From Loki-b32 sp964493385 (GTDB lineage: Archaea; Asgardarchaeota; Lokiarchaeia; Sigyniarchaeales; SOKP01), in NCBI GenBank assembly GCA_964493385.1, contig CAZBNW010000001.1:31979-95978 (forward strand): 64,000 bases of DNA. The letters run 5' to 3'. The position numbers and the translations under genes were made by a program. Numbering within the stretch: the first letter of the stretch is position 1; every line of letters starts with the position of its first letter. The notes below the pieces were generated by a model, which saw only the letters and a list, made by a program, of their open reading frames with translations, ran no database searches and had not been told where the DNA came from. Below are positions 18,137-27,297 of the stretch, one piece after another.

Positions 18137-19418
18137 CGAGTTTAAAATTTAGATTTTTTAGAGATTGAATTATTTCATTCACTCTTATCTTCGATGAGGC
18201 TAAATTCTTCATTTTTGTAGCAATAAAACACGAGAATTGGTTTGAATTATTAAGAGAAATTGGAGGTGTGACAAATTCAGGGATCTGTTTCATTAAAGAA
18301 GGTATTAACTTTTCATATAATTCTTCCTTATCTTTGAATTCATTAATATAAAAATCAACTCTGGTAAAGTGTGAATGATTGAGAATTTTTATTTCTACTG
18401 ATTCTAAATTATTTGTTTTGGAATTTAGAATTAGTTCTGCGCAATTTAGATTAATTGTATTTCTTAACCCTATGTATGAAGTAGTTAACCTAGGATTAAT
18501 CTCTATAAAATATAAAGTAGAAGGGTATTTTTCTATGAAATCGATGCCAAAATAACCTTCAATTTTAGAGAAATTGATTTTTTTCATAACAACTGATAAT
18601 TCTTTAAGTATTTCTTTATAATTTTCTAAAGGAGTATACCCCCCAAAATATTCAGATTTTAGATTTTTTATACTAATATCCTGCGAATTCACACTCAGAA
18701 TAATTGGATGCAAAACTAATAAATTTGGAGCACCTATCAATGAAAGACTTGAATCCCTCCCTTCAATAAATTCTTGAAGTATAAAATTCCTTTTATTATC
18801 ATATTTTCTATTTAATTCTTTAAAAAAATCTAATATTTGATATTCTTTTTCAAAATAATAAATAGATTCTGCTCCAACTCCATCTTCTGGTTTAATCACA
18901 ATTGGGCATTTCAATTTTCTATATTTTTGAATTATGAAATCTAATTCTAAAATTTCCCTTTTGTAAGGGATTTTGTAAGTTCTTGGAGTTAAAACCTCAT
19001 TTTTTTTAAAATATTTATACACTCTTATTTTTGAGGTACCAAGTTTAATACCTTTTAAATTTGTACTTAAAATTATTTTATTAGAGTTTTTAGCAATTTT
19101 AGTTAATTCAAAAAGAATATTTGAGGATTCTGGAGCAATTATAAAAATATATTTACAATCTCTCACATAATTTTTAAAGATTTTTATATAATTTTCATTA
19201 GCAGTTATTTTTTTTATAACATCAGCTTCTAAAAATTTTGATAAGAAGAAAATCCTATAATCTAAAAATGTAAGAATCTCAAAATCCAACGCTTTAAAAT
19301 CTGTTATAATCGATCTTAACATACCAAAACCTTCACAAAAAAGTGGAATGGGTATATTAACTTTACTAAAACCGCCACCAGAGACAAATTCAAAAATAAA
19401 AATTAAATTTTTACTCAT
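18123..19418 (-). CDS. ATP-grasp ligase, MfnD-like
   Basis: A 431-residue enzyme. The N-terminus has I-F-E-F-V-S-G-G-G, the opening of the archaeal COG1821 ATP-grasp proteins that include tyramine-glutamate ligase MfnD of methanofuran synthesis. ATP-grasp landmarks follow: C-P-I-V-I-K-P-E-D-G-V-G-A-E-S, Q-E-F-I-E-G and the metal-binding I-E-I-N-P-R-L-T-T-S. The reaction is formation of an amide bond through an acyl phosphate. Which acid and amine it joins is not certain; MfnD is the nearest family I can name. There are no other methanofuran genes nearby. Confidence 0.65.
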   Translation of the reverse strand: MSKNLIFIFEFVSGGGFSKVNIPIPLFCEGFGMLRSIITDFKALDFEILTFLDYRIFFLSKFLEADVIKKITANENYIKIFKNYVRDCKYIFIIAPESSNILFELTKIAKNSNKIILSTNLKGIKLGTSKIRVYKYFKKNEVLTPRTYKIPYKREILELDFIIQKYRKLKCPIVIKPEDGVGAESIYYFEKEYQILDFFKELNRKYDNKRNFILQEFIEGRDSSLSLIGAPNLLVLHPIILSVNSQDISIKNLKSEYFGGYTPLENYKEILKELSVVMKKINFSKIEGYFGIDFIEKYPSTLYFIEINPRLTTSYIGLRNTINLNCAELILNSKTNNLESVEIKILNHSHFTRVDFYINEFKDKEELYEKLIPSLMKQIPEFVTPPISLNNSNQFSCFIATKMKNLASSKIRVNEIIQSLKNLNFKLVKPA

Positions 19419-19552
19419 TTTTAAAGTAATTTTTTAATATTCAGATTTTTATAGATTAGTCATTCTTTAAAATGTTTTGATAGATTAGTTTTAAAATGAT
19501 GTTTGAATTATTTAATTTAACTAAATTTAATAAAAAACTATAAGATTTTATT

Positions 19553-20785
19553 ATGACTTTTTTTACAGAAGAATTAATGCAGAGAATACGTTATCTGCAT
19601 TTCAAAATAAAACATTTAGAAGATGCTTTAGAAAAAGAAGATGAACACTTTAGTTTAGATGATCTAAATCTTATATTAGAGTATACTAAGATTTTAAATA
19701 TTAATTATGAAAATGAAAATCATAAAGAGATTTTAAAAGATTTAGATATTACCCCTATTTTTCTTGACCCTTTAGCTAACAGTGATATTGAAATTCAAGA
19801 TATAATGTTTGAATGTGCTCGTGCATTATGGGTTATGGCAAAAGCTTATTCCCAATTATCTGAAAAATATGAAGAGGAAGAAGAATGGGAAAATGCTATT
19901 ATTGCGATGACTGAATGCAGTAAAATATATAAAACAGCTGCTTATTTTAGCGCTGCTGTTGCTTATCAAAGAGAGATGGGTTTAACTCTTACTTCTGAAA
20001 ATTTAGAGTTAAATTCAGAAGAATCAAGAATTCTTGCTCAAAGTATCGCTGCTTTAAAAGAAGAAAATAATAATAATATTTACTTTTCTTCAAAATTATA
20101 TGCAGGCCTTAGTTTACTATCAAAAAGATTATTTTATTTAAAGAAACATGAAGAGAAAAAGAAACAACAAATCAGAGCTCAATTTCACTATGATATGGGA
20201 AAATCATGTTATCTCAAAGCACGAGCTTCATTAGAATCCTCAATTACATCAATTAATAAAGAAAAAGTTCACCAACTACAACAAAAAGCTTTATGGTATT
20301 TTTTAAAAGCAAGAGATATTTGGGAAGATATGCTAAAAACTCTACCTGTTTCAAGTGAAGAAAAAGAAAATATAGAATTAAATTTATCTATTGTAAAAGA
20401 TAATTTAAAAGAAAATGATGTAGAACAATTGCAATATGAAGAAATAAAGAAGATCCAAGATCCTGAACCAATAATTATTATTCCAGAAAATTTAGCGCCA
20501 TTTGTCCCAAAAAGCATTATATATCTGACAAAATTTGTTCCTAAAGATTTAAATATTAAACGATTTAAGTCATACCAAAGAAAGAAGTTGGAAGAAAAAA
20601 TTCCCTATAGTAAAAAAGAAAAATTAATTGATAAGAAGGCTGGAGTCGTAAGAACAATTAATGAATTAAAGGTGTTAAAAGAAAATAATGAGATAGAAGT
20701 AGATAAGTTTGCTGAACTAATGGAAAAATATTCTACAAAATTAGAAATGATTGGTTCTGCTATAGAAAAATTAGCGAAAAAATAA
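19553..20785 (+). CDS. Helical protein resembling the BRO1 domain
   Basis: A 410-residue, almost entirely helical protein. Its central order of elements resembles BRO1 (ALIX-like) domains. F-E-C-A-R-A-L-W-V-M-A-K-A-Y-S-Q-L occupies the place of the E-K-A-x-V-L-F-N helix. A following helix pair ends K-T-A-A-Y-F, then comes S-E-E-S-R-I-L-A-Q-S-I-A-A-L in the place of the L-x-L-A-Q-A-Q-E helix, and then K-L-Y-A-G-L-S. A basic linker and a short C-terminal helical bundle (about 350-410) follow. BRO1 proteins bind ESCRT-III in eukaryotes and Asgard archaea have ESCRT genes, so the idea is plausible. A generic TPR-like protein is the alternative. Confidence 0.45.
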   Translation: MTFFTEELMQRIRYLHFKIKHLEDALEKEDEHFSLDDLNLILEYTKILNINYENENHKEILKDLDITPIFLDPLANSDIEIQDIMFECARALWVMAKAYSQLSEKYEEEEEWENAIIAMTECSKIYKTAAYFSAAVAYQREMGLTLTSENLELNSEESRILAQSIAALKEENNNNIYFSSKLYAGLSLLSKRLFYLKKHEEKKKQQIRAQFHYDMGKSCYLKARASLESSITSINKEKVHQLQQKALWYFLKARDIWEDMLKTLPVSSEEKENIELNLSIVKDNLKENDVEQLQYEEIKKIQDPEPIIIIPENLAPFVPKSIIYLTKFVPKDLNIKRFKSYQRKKLEEKIPYSKKEKLIDKKAGVVRTINELKVLKENNEIEVDKFAELMEKYSTKLEMIGSAIEKLAKK

Positions 20786-20816
20786 ATTCAATCTACTTGG
20801 AATTTAAAGTTCTTCC

Positions 20817-21323
20817 TCAGTTAATGTTTTTTTTTTCTCTTTCTATATACTTTTTACGATTTGCTTCCAATTCAAAATTTCTTCGAGATTCTTCTAAAAA
20901 CACTAGATCATAAGCTTCTTTAAGTACTAAACCAATCAGCATTAATTCTATAAGAAATATAAGAAATATCATTATCATTTCCAGATTATGTAAATCTTTA
21001 AGAAAAAGCGTTGAAAATGTAAAAATGTGAGGAATATAAAAAACTGTTACAATGCCTATTGTTTTGCCAAATTTAATTATGTTCTTATTTTCTAACTTGA
21101 AAATCTTTTCTAATCTTAAAGCATTCCACAAATAATATGAAGAAAATATAAGATTTATAGAACACAAAATAATAATAAAATCTCTTTCTTGAGGTTGCAG
21201 TCCAATATACGGTTTAAGTACAATTGATCCAATTAAAAGTGTTAATGAGAAAAAAAATAGCGTTAATGTTAAAGATAATAAACCATTATGGAAATCTTTG
21301 TAATCTAAGGTGACACCACCACT
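20817..21323 (-). CDS. Four-helix membrane protein, start unresolved
   Basis: The frame is open from a stop at 21324-21326 down to 20817. The first canonical start (TTG 21167) would begin in the middle of a membrane helix and drop a convincing first helix, G-L-L-S-L-T-L-T-L-F-F-F. Between the upstream stop and that helix there is no AUG, GUG or UUG, and no AUA or AUU either. The real start may be a rare codon or follow a one-base assembly error near the GGTGGTG run at about 21312-21320. The C-terminus is a charged helix ending in a Lys-rich stretch. No family is recognised. Confidence 0.45.
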   Translation of the reverse strand, partial: SGGVTLDYKDFHNGLLSLTLTLFFFSLTLLIGSIVLKPYIGLQPQERDFIIILCSINLIFSSYYLWNALRLEKIFKLENKNIIKFGKTIGIVTVFYIPHIFTFSTLFLKDLHNLEMIMIFLIFLIELMLIGLVLKEAYDLVFLEESRRNFELEANRKKYIEREKKNIN

Positions 21324-21574
21324 TTACAAACGATAATTTCAGTAATTTTATATTTAAATCGAGATATAAAAACAATTTTTATATATATAGAAATTAATTC
21401 AAGTAGAATATTATATCTATTTTTTGGTTATCTATTTATATTGAATCGATAATAAGTTGAAATTTATTTATAGAAAAAAGATTGTAAAATACTATTCGAT
21501 TTTAAGAAAACATATTTTAAATCTTTATTTCTAAAATATTTGCTATTTTTATTCTTAGCATTCTTTTTAATATT

Positions 21575-21838
21575 ATGTCTGAACAAACATCAATCCTATT
21601 ATATATTAAAAACATGCTCGCAGATTTAATTTATATCAATGGTATAATAGCAACTGAGCTAATAAAGGTGACCGAAAACACCGCTACTATTCGTCGTGGA
21701 GAGGAGTTTTTAAGTAATACAAGTTGTCTGGCGGAACATCATGAATTGAACAAAAAGATCATCGACATAGTAAAAAAATATCAAAATAAGCCAACAGATC
21801 TTGCAATATTAGAGAGCCATATTTTAAAACACCTATAA
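21575..21838 (+). CDS. Hypothetical small helical protein
   Basis: An 87-residue protein, mostly helical, with a short central turn (T-A-T-I-R-R-G) and one Cys in N-T-S-C-L-A-E-H-H. I recognise no family. It is 22 bp upstream of the NifU-like gene and on the same strand, so it may belong to an Fe-S cluster operon with it, but this is inference from position only. Confidence 0.5.
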   Translation: MSEQTSILLYIKNMLADLIYINGIIATELIKVTENTATIRRGEEFLSNTSCLAEHHELNKKIIDIVKKYQNKPTDLAILESHILKHL

Positions 21839-21860
21839 CAATTTTTCTAATGATTATATA

Positions 21861-22298
21861 ATGCCTGATAAATTTAATGAATTTGTAAAGAACCTTCAAA
21901 AAGAAATAATTCAAAAGGAAATTGAAGATCACAATGAAAAAATTGTAAATCTATGCTATAATCCTCAAAATTGGGGAAAACCTCCAAAAGAAGAAATAAC
22001 AGTGTTTGAAGAACGACGAGGAGGTCCTAAAGAGTATTTCTTCGGATTATATTTAAAGATAGAGAATGATATAATCATCAAAGCAAATTTTAGAACAGAT
22101 GGTTGTGGTGTGATGATTGCAACTGGAAATCAACTAACATTATTAATAGAAGGCAAATCTATTGAATTTGCTGAAAATTTAAAACCAAAAGAAATAAATA
22201 ATGCATTAATGAGAATACCTCCTGATGAAAAACATTGTATTGATTTAGCAATCAACACTCTCAAAACTGCAATTAAAAAATATAAACATGAGCATTAA
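21861..22298 (+). CDS. NifU/IscU-like iron-sulfur cluster scaffold
   Basis: A 145-residue protein with three cysteines placed as in NifU N-terminal/IscU scaffolds: Cys32 in L-C-Y-N-P-Q-N-W-G, Cys82 in D-G-C-G-V, and Cys126 in K-H-C-I-D-L-A. The 43-residue spacing of the last pair matches the family. The first spacing is longer than usual because of an inserted charged segment. Such scaffolds assemble 2Fe-2S or 4Fe-4S clusters for transfer to target proteins. No cysteine desulfurase is nearby. Confidence 0.75.
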   Translation: MPDKFNEFVKNLQKEIIQKEIEDHNEKIVNLCYNPQNWGKPPKEEITVFEERRGGPKEYFFGLYLKIENDIIIKANFRTDGCGVMIATGNQLTLLIEGKSIEFAENLKPKEINNALMRIPPDEKHCIDLAINTLKTAIKKYKHEH

Positions 22299-22310
22299 TT
22301 TAAGTTTGTG

Positions 22311-23033
22311 ATGATAGGTTTAAAAACTGAAAATATTGATATCCCTATAAAGTCAGAAAATATTAAACTTAAAGGATCAATTTATTATACTTCAAAAACT
22401 CCTTTAAAGGCTCCATGGATAATTATTCTGGCAGGATTCTTAGCTCATCGTGGAAGCAAATTTGTTAAAGCTTTTTCTGAGAGATTTGCCCGCGTTGGTT
22501 ATTATGTTTTATCTTATGATTACCGAGGTCATGGAGAAACAGAAAAAGAAACAGATAGGGTTGATTTTATTAAAGTAACACCAAAAATTTTTTCAGATAT
22601 TCACGAAGTAATCAGTTGGATATTAGAAAACCAATCAAATAGACTTTTAGATGATAAAATTGCCTTATTTGGAAGAAGTTATGGTGGAGCAATTATATTG
22701 ACGCATGGATTCATAGACAAAAGAGCAAAAATCTTAATCGCTCTTTGTACTCGTTATGATTACAATACGGTTAATCTAAAAGTCCCTCAGGATCTTGTAG
22801 AAAAAATTAGTCCCAAATATTTTCTTAAAAATGATCCCTTAAATAACGATAGAATTCTTATAGGACATTGCAAAGACGATATAAGAATGCCCTTTGAAAA
22901 TGTCATTCAAATCAAAGAGTATCTAGGTTTAAGTGATAAAAATGTATTAATATACGATAAAGGAGGTCATTCATTTGAAGGTCAAAGAGATCATCTATTT
23001 AATTATTCAATTAAATTCTTGAAAAAATTATAA
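22311..23033 (+). CDS. Alpha/beta-hydrolase
   Basis: A 240-residue serine hydrolase. The oxyanion-hole region is A-G-F-L-A-H-R-G. D-Y-R-G-H-G-E-T follows strand 4, and the nucleophile elbow is G-R-S-Y-G (Ser about 123). The acid is in C-K-D-D and the catalytic His in G-G-H-S-F-E. The lid is short. Substrates are probably short acyl esters, possibly peptides; family features give no more. It follows the NifU-like gene by 12 bp. The start is ATG 22311, one codon after an in-frame GTG. Confidence 0.8.
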   Translation: MIGLKTENIDIPIKSENIKLKGSIYYTSKTPLKAPWIIILAGFLAHRGSKFVKAFSERFARVGYYVLSYDYRGHGETEKETDRVDFIKVTPKIFSDIHEVISWILENQSNRLLDDKIALFGRSYGGAIILTHGFIDKRAKILIALCTRYDYNTVNLKVPQDLVEKISPKYFLKNDPLNNDRILIGHCKDDIRMPFENVIQIKEYLGLSDKNVLIYDKGGHSFEGQRDHLFNYSIKFLKKL

Positions 23034-23087
23034 GAAAAGAATTTATATGTTAAAATATTAAAAGTTAAAATATTTTGTGAGATACCA

Positions 23088-23990
23088 ATGGAAAAAATTC
23101 TAATTGTTGGACCAGCTTCACAAATTCTGGGAGTAAGAATAGCTCAAGAATTAGGAATTGAGCCAATTAATACAGAAACTAAAAAATTTCCAGATGGAGA
23201 AAATTACGTAAGAATTAATATTGAAGATGAAACTCTAATTGCAGGTAAAGAAATAATAATTGTACAATCAACAGGCCCTAGTACTAGTTCTGATCAAAAT
23301 GATAGATTAATGGAACTATTTATGATGATTGACTCTGTTAAACGTATGGGAGCAGTAAAAATAATTGTTGTTGCTCCTTATCTAGCCTACGCACGTCAAG
23401 ATAAAATATTTCGACCAGGAGAAAGTCAATTTGGTAATGTCATTATCCGTTTAATCAGTTCTTTAGGTATCGATGAATTCTATGCGGTTGATATGCATGC
23501 TCCTTTAATCATGGAAGAGTGCTCATGTAAAGCAATTAACATTGATTCTATGAAATTACTAGCTGATTATATTAAATATAAGGGGGCTAAGGATATTGTA
23601 GTAGTAGCACCAGATAAAGGTGCTATAGAAAGATCAATTGCATTTGCCAAACATTTTGGTGAGAATATTCCTGTAGAAGTATTTGAAAAAGAAAGAGATG
23701 TTAAAACTGGAGAAATAAAAATGAGTGGTGTTTTGAATCTTAAAGATAAAGATGTTGTTATTGCTGATGATATTATTGCTACAGGGAGAACAATGGCAAC
23801 AGCAATAAAATTAGCTAAAGCTAGCGGAGCTAGGAAAGTTTTTGTGGTAGCAACTCACGCATTATTGCTAGAACAAGCCAAATTTAGAATAATAAAAGCT
23901 GGAGCAGACGAAATAATTGGTACAGACTCCATTGACAATGAAGCCAGTAAGGTTTCATTAGCAAAAATAATAGCTGATTATATAAAATAA
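23088..23990 (+). CDS. prs: Ribose-phosphate pyrophosphokinase
   Basis: A 300-residue enzyme making PRPP from ribose 5-phosphate and ATP, the entry compound for nucleotide, histidine and (in archaea) several cofactor pathways. The signature Y-A-R-Q-D-K sits in the catalytic flexible-loop region, D-M-H-A-P is the metal site, and V-I-A-D-D-I-I-A-T-G-R-T is the PRPP-binding loop. Length matches the short archaeal form. A GTGAG element precedes the ATG. Confidence 0.93.
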   Translation: MEKILIVGPASQILGVRIAQELGIEPINTETKKFPDGENYVRINIEDETLIAGKEIIIVQSTGPSTSSDQNDRLMELFMMIDSVKRMGAVKIIVVAPYLAYARQDKIFRPGESQFGNVIIRLISSLGIDEFYAVDMHAPLIMEECSCKAINIDSMKLLADYIKYKGAKDIVVVAPDKGAIERSIAFAKHFGENIPVEVFEKERDVKTGEIKMSGVLNLKDKDVVIADDIIATGRTMATAIKLAKASGARKVFVVATHALLLEQAKFRIIKAGADEIIGTDSIDNEASKVSLAKIIADYIK

Positions 23991-24004
23991 GATATTTATA
24001 AAAA

Positions 24005-24547
24005 TTAATAGTTATTAATAATGTCTAAGACTATTTTTCTTGTTTTTTTCTGTAAATCCTCAATGGTAGAATTATTTAGAATTGTATAATCTGCGTTTTC
24101 TAAAACTTTATTAAGCCCAAATTCGATTTCTCTTTTATCTCTCTCTTTTAGATCTTCAAGATTTTTTGGATCATCACTACGGCCTCTTCGAAAAAGTCGA
24201 TTAAATCTTTTTTCTTCATCAGCAACAATAGTTATAATTGGAAATTTCCAAAACTTTCTAAATATATTAACTTCAGAGAGAGACCTGACCCCATCGACAA
24301 AAATAACTTCTTCATGTTTATTTTTTATTAAATCTACACATTTTTTAGCTATTATTGCTGGTCCCCCTTTTTCACGCAATTCCTTAGCGATTTTACCTAT
24401 AATATCTCCAGAAGGTTCTAAATTCCTCTTTTTGGCTTCATCTCGAATAACATCGCCCATAGTTACAACAATCCCTAAATCTTTTATTGCTTCTATTGCC
24501 GTTGTTTTACCAGAAGCGGGTTGACCCGCTATTGCTATTACTTTCAT
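24005..24547 (-). CDS. UPF0200-type P-loop kinase (dephospho-CoA-kinase-like)
   Basis: A 180-residue P-loop kinase. Walker A is G-Q-P-A-S-G-K-T-T (8-16), followed by M-G-D-V-I-R-D-E, a V-D-G-V-R-S strand and a lid with R-R-G-R-S-D-D-P. This pattern is the archaeal UPF0200 family, related to nucleotide kinases and dephospho-CoA kinase; the substrate has not been settled to my knowledge. The gene is convergent with prs, 14 bp apart, and divergent from the JAMM gene. Confidence 0.8.
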   Translation of the reverse strand: MKVIAIAGQPASGKTTAIEAIKDLGIVVTMGDVIRDEAKKRNLEPSGDIIGKIAKELREKGGPAIIAKKCVDLIKNKHEEVIFVDGVRSLSEVNIFRKFWKFPIITIVADEEKRFNRLFRRGRSDDPKNLEDLKERDKREIEFGLNKVLENADYTILNNSTIEDLQKKTRKIVLDIINNY

Positions 24548-24660
24548 GAATATAAATTTAACTAATATAATTTAAATATTTAGACTTTGTTTAGATTCTA
24601 TATAGAATAAGAAATAAAAATTTTAAAGTATAACATAACAAAGCTTTAATTGCAGAAGTT

Positions 24661-25785
24661 ATGAAGAAAAATAAAAAAATTGATCCATTCAAAACTTTAT
24701 GTATATTAACTCAAAAAGCATATAATAGAATCGTAGGTTATGCAATAAGATATGCTAATCAAGATATGAACCCAGATAAATGGCGTGAAGTATACGGAAT
24801 TTTAATAGGATCAATAGAAAATAACGCTAAAGTAATTGTAAAAGACGCAATTCCGATGGTAGTTGGAGATAGAGCTGGTGTAAAATATGAAAATAAACAA
24901 TATGTCGATATGGCTCAAATTGACGCTTCTGTATTCGAACGATCTATTCAGGATAATAAAACTGATTTTATCATTGGATGGTTTCATACTCACCCTGGCT
25001 TCGGATTTTTTTATTCTCCAATAGATTGCATGACTCAGTTAGGATATCAAATCCCTAATCCATATGCAGTAGGTTTAATTTTTGATCATTGTGAGAAGGA
25101 ATCCGATCTACATTTTCTGGGAATTGCTGGGCTAAGATTAAAAGATCCAGAATTAGGAATTTCCTCTACTTATGACTTGATCGAATTGAACTATGAATTA
25201 GAAGAAAAAACAATGGTAGAAAAAGTTGAAAAAACAATTAAAAAAATTGACAAAAACATGGATAAGGCATTGAAAGAAATTAAATACATTGATGAGGTGC
25301 TCCGAAAAAAGGCTTTGGCTCAATTACAGAGGAATTTTGGATTAATTTTAGTTCCTAAAGAAGAAGTAATTATTACTGATGATGAAGAGGTAGCTGAAGA
25401 GGATGAACGGTATTTATATGAGTGGGATCCTGAATTCTTTAAAAAATCATATCGTATTCCAAAATTTAGAGAAAAAATAGAAAAGGTTATAGCAACCGCT
25501 TACGATGAATTAGATAAATTAATTGAAAAGAAAGAAAAAGAAAAATATGAAAATAGAAAAGAGAAATTAATAAAAAAAATTCAAAATATGTTAAAAAAAC
25601 CAAATGAATGGTATGATAAATTAATGGAGAATTTCTCTAAAAAAATTGAAGGTATTTTTCCTTTTTATACTTATCTAGACACTAATGAAAGGAAAGTTAT
25701 TGAATATTTTGAAGAGAGAAGTTTTGAATATTATAAAATCTTAGATGAGCTAAATAACAGAGCAGAATTAAAATTGGAAGAGTAA
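24661..25785 (+). CDS. JAMM/MPN+ metalloprotease, Rpn11/CSN5-like
   Basis: A 374-residue protein with an N-terminal MPN+ domain. The catalytic Glu43 lies in E-V-Y-G-I-L-I-G, and the zinc motif H109-x-H111-x7-S119-x2-D122 is complete within W-F-H-T-H-P-G-F-G-F-F-Y-S-P-I-D. The P-G-F-G stretch and following C-M-T-Q are the eukaryotic Rpn11/CSN5 style rather than bacterial RadC or archaeal short JAMM. The C-terminal 200 residues are long charged helices, as in Rpn11 and CSN5 where they join the lid complex. The likely role is removal of ubiquitin-like modifiers. No E1, E2 or ubiquitin gene is in this window. Confidence 0.9.
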   Translation: MKKNKKIDPFKTLCILTQKAYNRIVGYAIRYANQDMNPDKWREVYGILIGSIENNAKVIVKDAIPMVVGDRAGVKYENKQYVDMAQIDASVFERSIQDNKTDFIIGWFHTHPGFGFFYSPIDCMTQLGYQIPNPYAVGLIFDHCEKESDLHFLGIAGLRLKDPELGISSTYDLIELNYELEEKTMVEKVEKTIKKIDKNMDKALKEIKYIDEVLRKKALAQLQRNFGLILVPKEEVIITDDEEVAEEDERYLYEWDPEFFKKSYRIPKFREKIEKVIATAYDELDKLIEKKEKEKYENRKEKLIKKIQNMLKKPNEWYDKLMENFSKKIEGIFPFYTYLDTNERKVIEYFEERSFEYYKILDELNNRAELKLEE

Positions 25786-25922
25786 TAGCATAGATATTTT
25801 ATTTTGTATTTATCAAACTTTAAAAATATAAAAAAATATAATCAATTTAAGTACTTTAGCAAAATTTTATATTGATAGTAAATTATTAAGAATTAATCAA
25901 GCTTCTTTTTAAAGGTTCTTTC

Positions 25923-26249
25923 ATGGTTAATGAAACTACAATTATAATAAGAAACAGAAACGATAAAGAAAAATCAATTAAAGATGCAATATTTGCATTT
26001 TCTGGGGGTAGAAAATCATTATTAATAAAGGGTGAAGGGGAAGAAATCAGCACCGCGGTAGAAGTTGCCGAAATTTTAAAAAGTCGTATGTATCCTAGAA
26101 TAGAAATCGGAAATGTTTCTTTAGGAAGTCGTCCTTATCTATATAATAGGCAACGTGGTTATTATAATAAAAGTAATAAGGTAAATAAGAAAAAAATAGA
26201 TATCATTTCAAAAATTGAAATTACGCTTCAAACCAAATCATTTACTTAA
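25923..26249 (+). CDS. Alba-like nucleic-acid-binding protein
   Basis: A 108-residue basic protein. The S-G-G-R-K-S-L-L-I-K-G-E-G-E-E-I-S-T-A-V-E segment and following V-A-E-I-L-K are Alba-type, with I-E-I-G-N-V-S-L-G and an Arg/Tyr-rich loop forming the binding hairpin. Alba dimers bind DNA or RNA along the chromosome. The C-terminal 30 residues are extra. The ribosome site AAAGGTT lies just before ATG 25923. A small zinc-ribbon gene follows 4 bp after its stop. Confidence 0.7.
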   Translation: MVNETTIIIRNRNDKEKSIKDAIFAFSGGRKSLLIKGEGEEISTAVEVAEILKSRMYPRIEIGNVSLGSRPYLYNRQRGYYNKSNKVNKKKIDIISKIEITLQTKSFT

Positions 26250-26253
26250 TTTT

Positions 26254-26433
26254 ATGAAATCAAACGCTAAATCTAATTTTGAACATTTAGGGCCACTATT
26301 AGAAGAGACCCGGCTCTCTGAAATTTGTCAGATCTGTAATAATTTCATTTATAAACGTATTTATTACGACGAAAATTCTACAAATAAAAGGAAAACTGTT
26401 TTTGTCTGTAAGAATTGCTTAAATAATGAATAA
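26254..26433 (+). CDS. Small zinc-ribbon protein
   Basis: A 59-residue protein with C-Q-I-C and C-K-N-C about 25 residues apart, forming one zinc ribbon. It starts 4 bp after the Alba stop, so it is almost certainly cotranscribed with it. The role is unknown; such small ribbons often bind nucleic acids or larger complexes. Confidence 0.55.
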   Translation: MKSNAKSNFEHLGPLLEETRLSEICQICNNFIYKRIYYDENSTNKRKTVFVCKNCLNNE

Positions 26434-26468
26434 GGAAATTTAGTTAATATAGTTCTTATTATTGTACT

Positions 26469-27293
26469 TTACGAATTTGTCTTTTTTTTGAGTTTCTTCT
26501 GACTACGTTTCTCTAGATACTTATTCCAATCAAAAGCCATAATAAAAAACATAACGGTTATTGTAACTATTAGTAAAATTGCTTCCGTTATTATGCTTGA
26601 TTTATCGTTAGATTGAATTCCTTGAGTTACGAATCCAAGTGCTATAAAAATAGGCCAACAACAGTAAATTAGAGTTGTAATGTTTTTACCTAACCACCCA
26701 GGAATAATACATTTCCAAAAGGGATATTTTATCATACCTAATGGCAAGAATAAAATATCATCTGGTAGTGGAGTCAATGCAAATAGAAATATATATAAAG
26801 GCGTACGTTTTTCGTTTTCTAAGATTAATTTGCCAAATCCATCTATATTATTCAATATTTCTGAGTCTCTTTCTTCAGTTATTTTTTTTGTTCCATACCC
26901 AACAGCATAGCCAGTGAATTCGCCTAATGCACTGCCTAAACCTCCTATTAATGCAAGACCGATAATTTCAAGCCAAAAAGAACCAGTTTGCAATATTTGT
27001 GTTAGTTCTAATCCTATGTTATAGTATTTAAGATATACTGCGTTTGATAGTGAAAATAAAACAAATGGAAAAGGAATTGGAAATCCTATTGATGCTGAGC
27101 CTAAAAAGCATATCCCAAGAGAAATCAATAGAGCCCAAAAATAATTTGAGCCTTGTGTAATTACAATTAAGTTTTTTCTTGCACTTATAACAAAGTTTTG
27201 AAAATCTGGTATATATAAAAATAGAAATATATAAGCAATAACAATTAAGTAAAAGATCGTGAATACAATAGTTAATTTCTTCGAAACTGCCAT
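26469..27293 (-). CDS. VTT-domain (DedA/TMEM41-like) membrane protein
   Basis: A 274-residue membrane protein. The VTT core is visible: a re-entrant G-S-A-S-I-G-F-P-I-P-F-P segment, G-G-L-G-S-A-L-G-E-F-T-G-Y-A-V-G-Y, then T-P-L-P-D-D-I-L-F-L-P-L-G and P-G-W-L-G-K. DedA/VTT proteins in bacteria and eukaryotes move phospholipids or polyprenyl phosphates across membranes, and the eukaryotic ones (VMP1, TMEM41B) are scramblases. A Lys-rich tail ends the protein. It is translated directly after the cyclophilin-like gene, 4 bp apart. Confidence 0.82.
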   Translation of the reverse strand: MAVSKKLTIVFTIFYLIVIAYIFLFLYIPDFQNFVISARKNLIVITQGSNYFWALLISLGICFLGSASIGFPIPFPFVLFSLSNAVYLKYYNIGLELTQILQTGSFWLEIIGLALIGGLGSALGEFTGYAVGYGTKKITEERDSEILNNIDGFGKLILENEKRTPLYIFLFALTPLPDDILFLPLGMIKYPFWKCIIPGWLGKNITTLIYCCWPIFIALGFVTQGIQSNDKSSIITEAILLIVTITVMFFIMAFDWNKYLEKRSQKKLKKKTNS

Positions 27294-27297
27294 ATTA

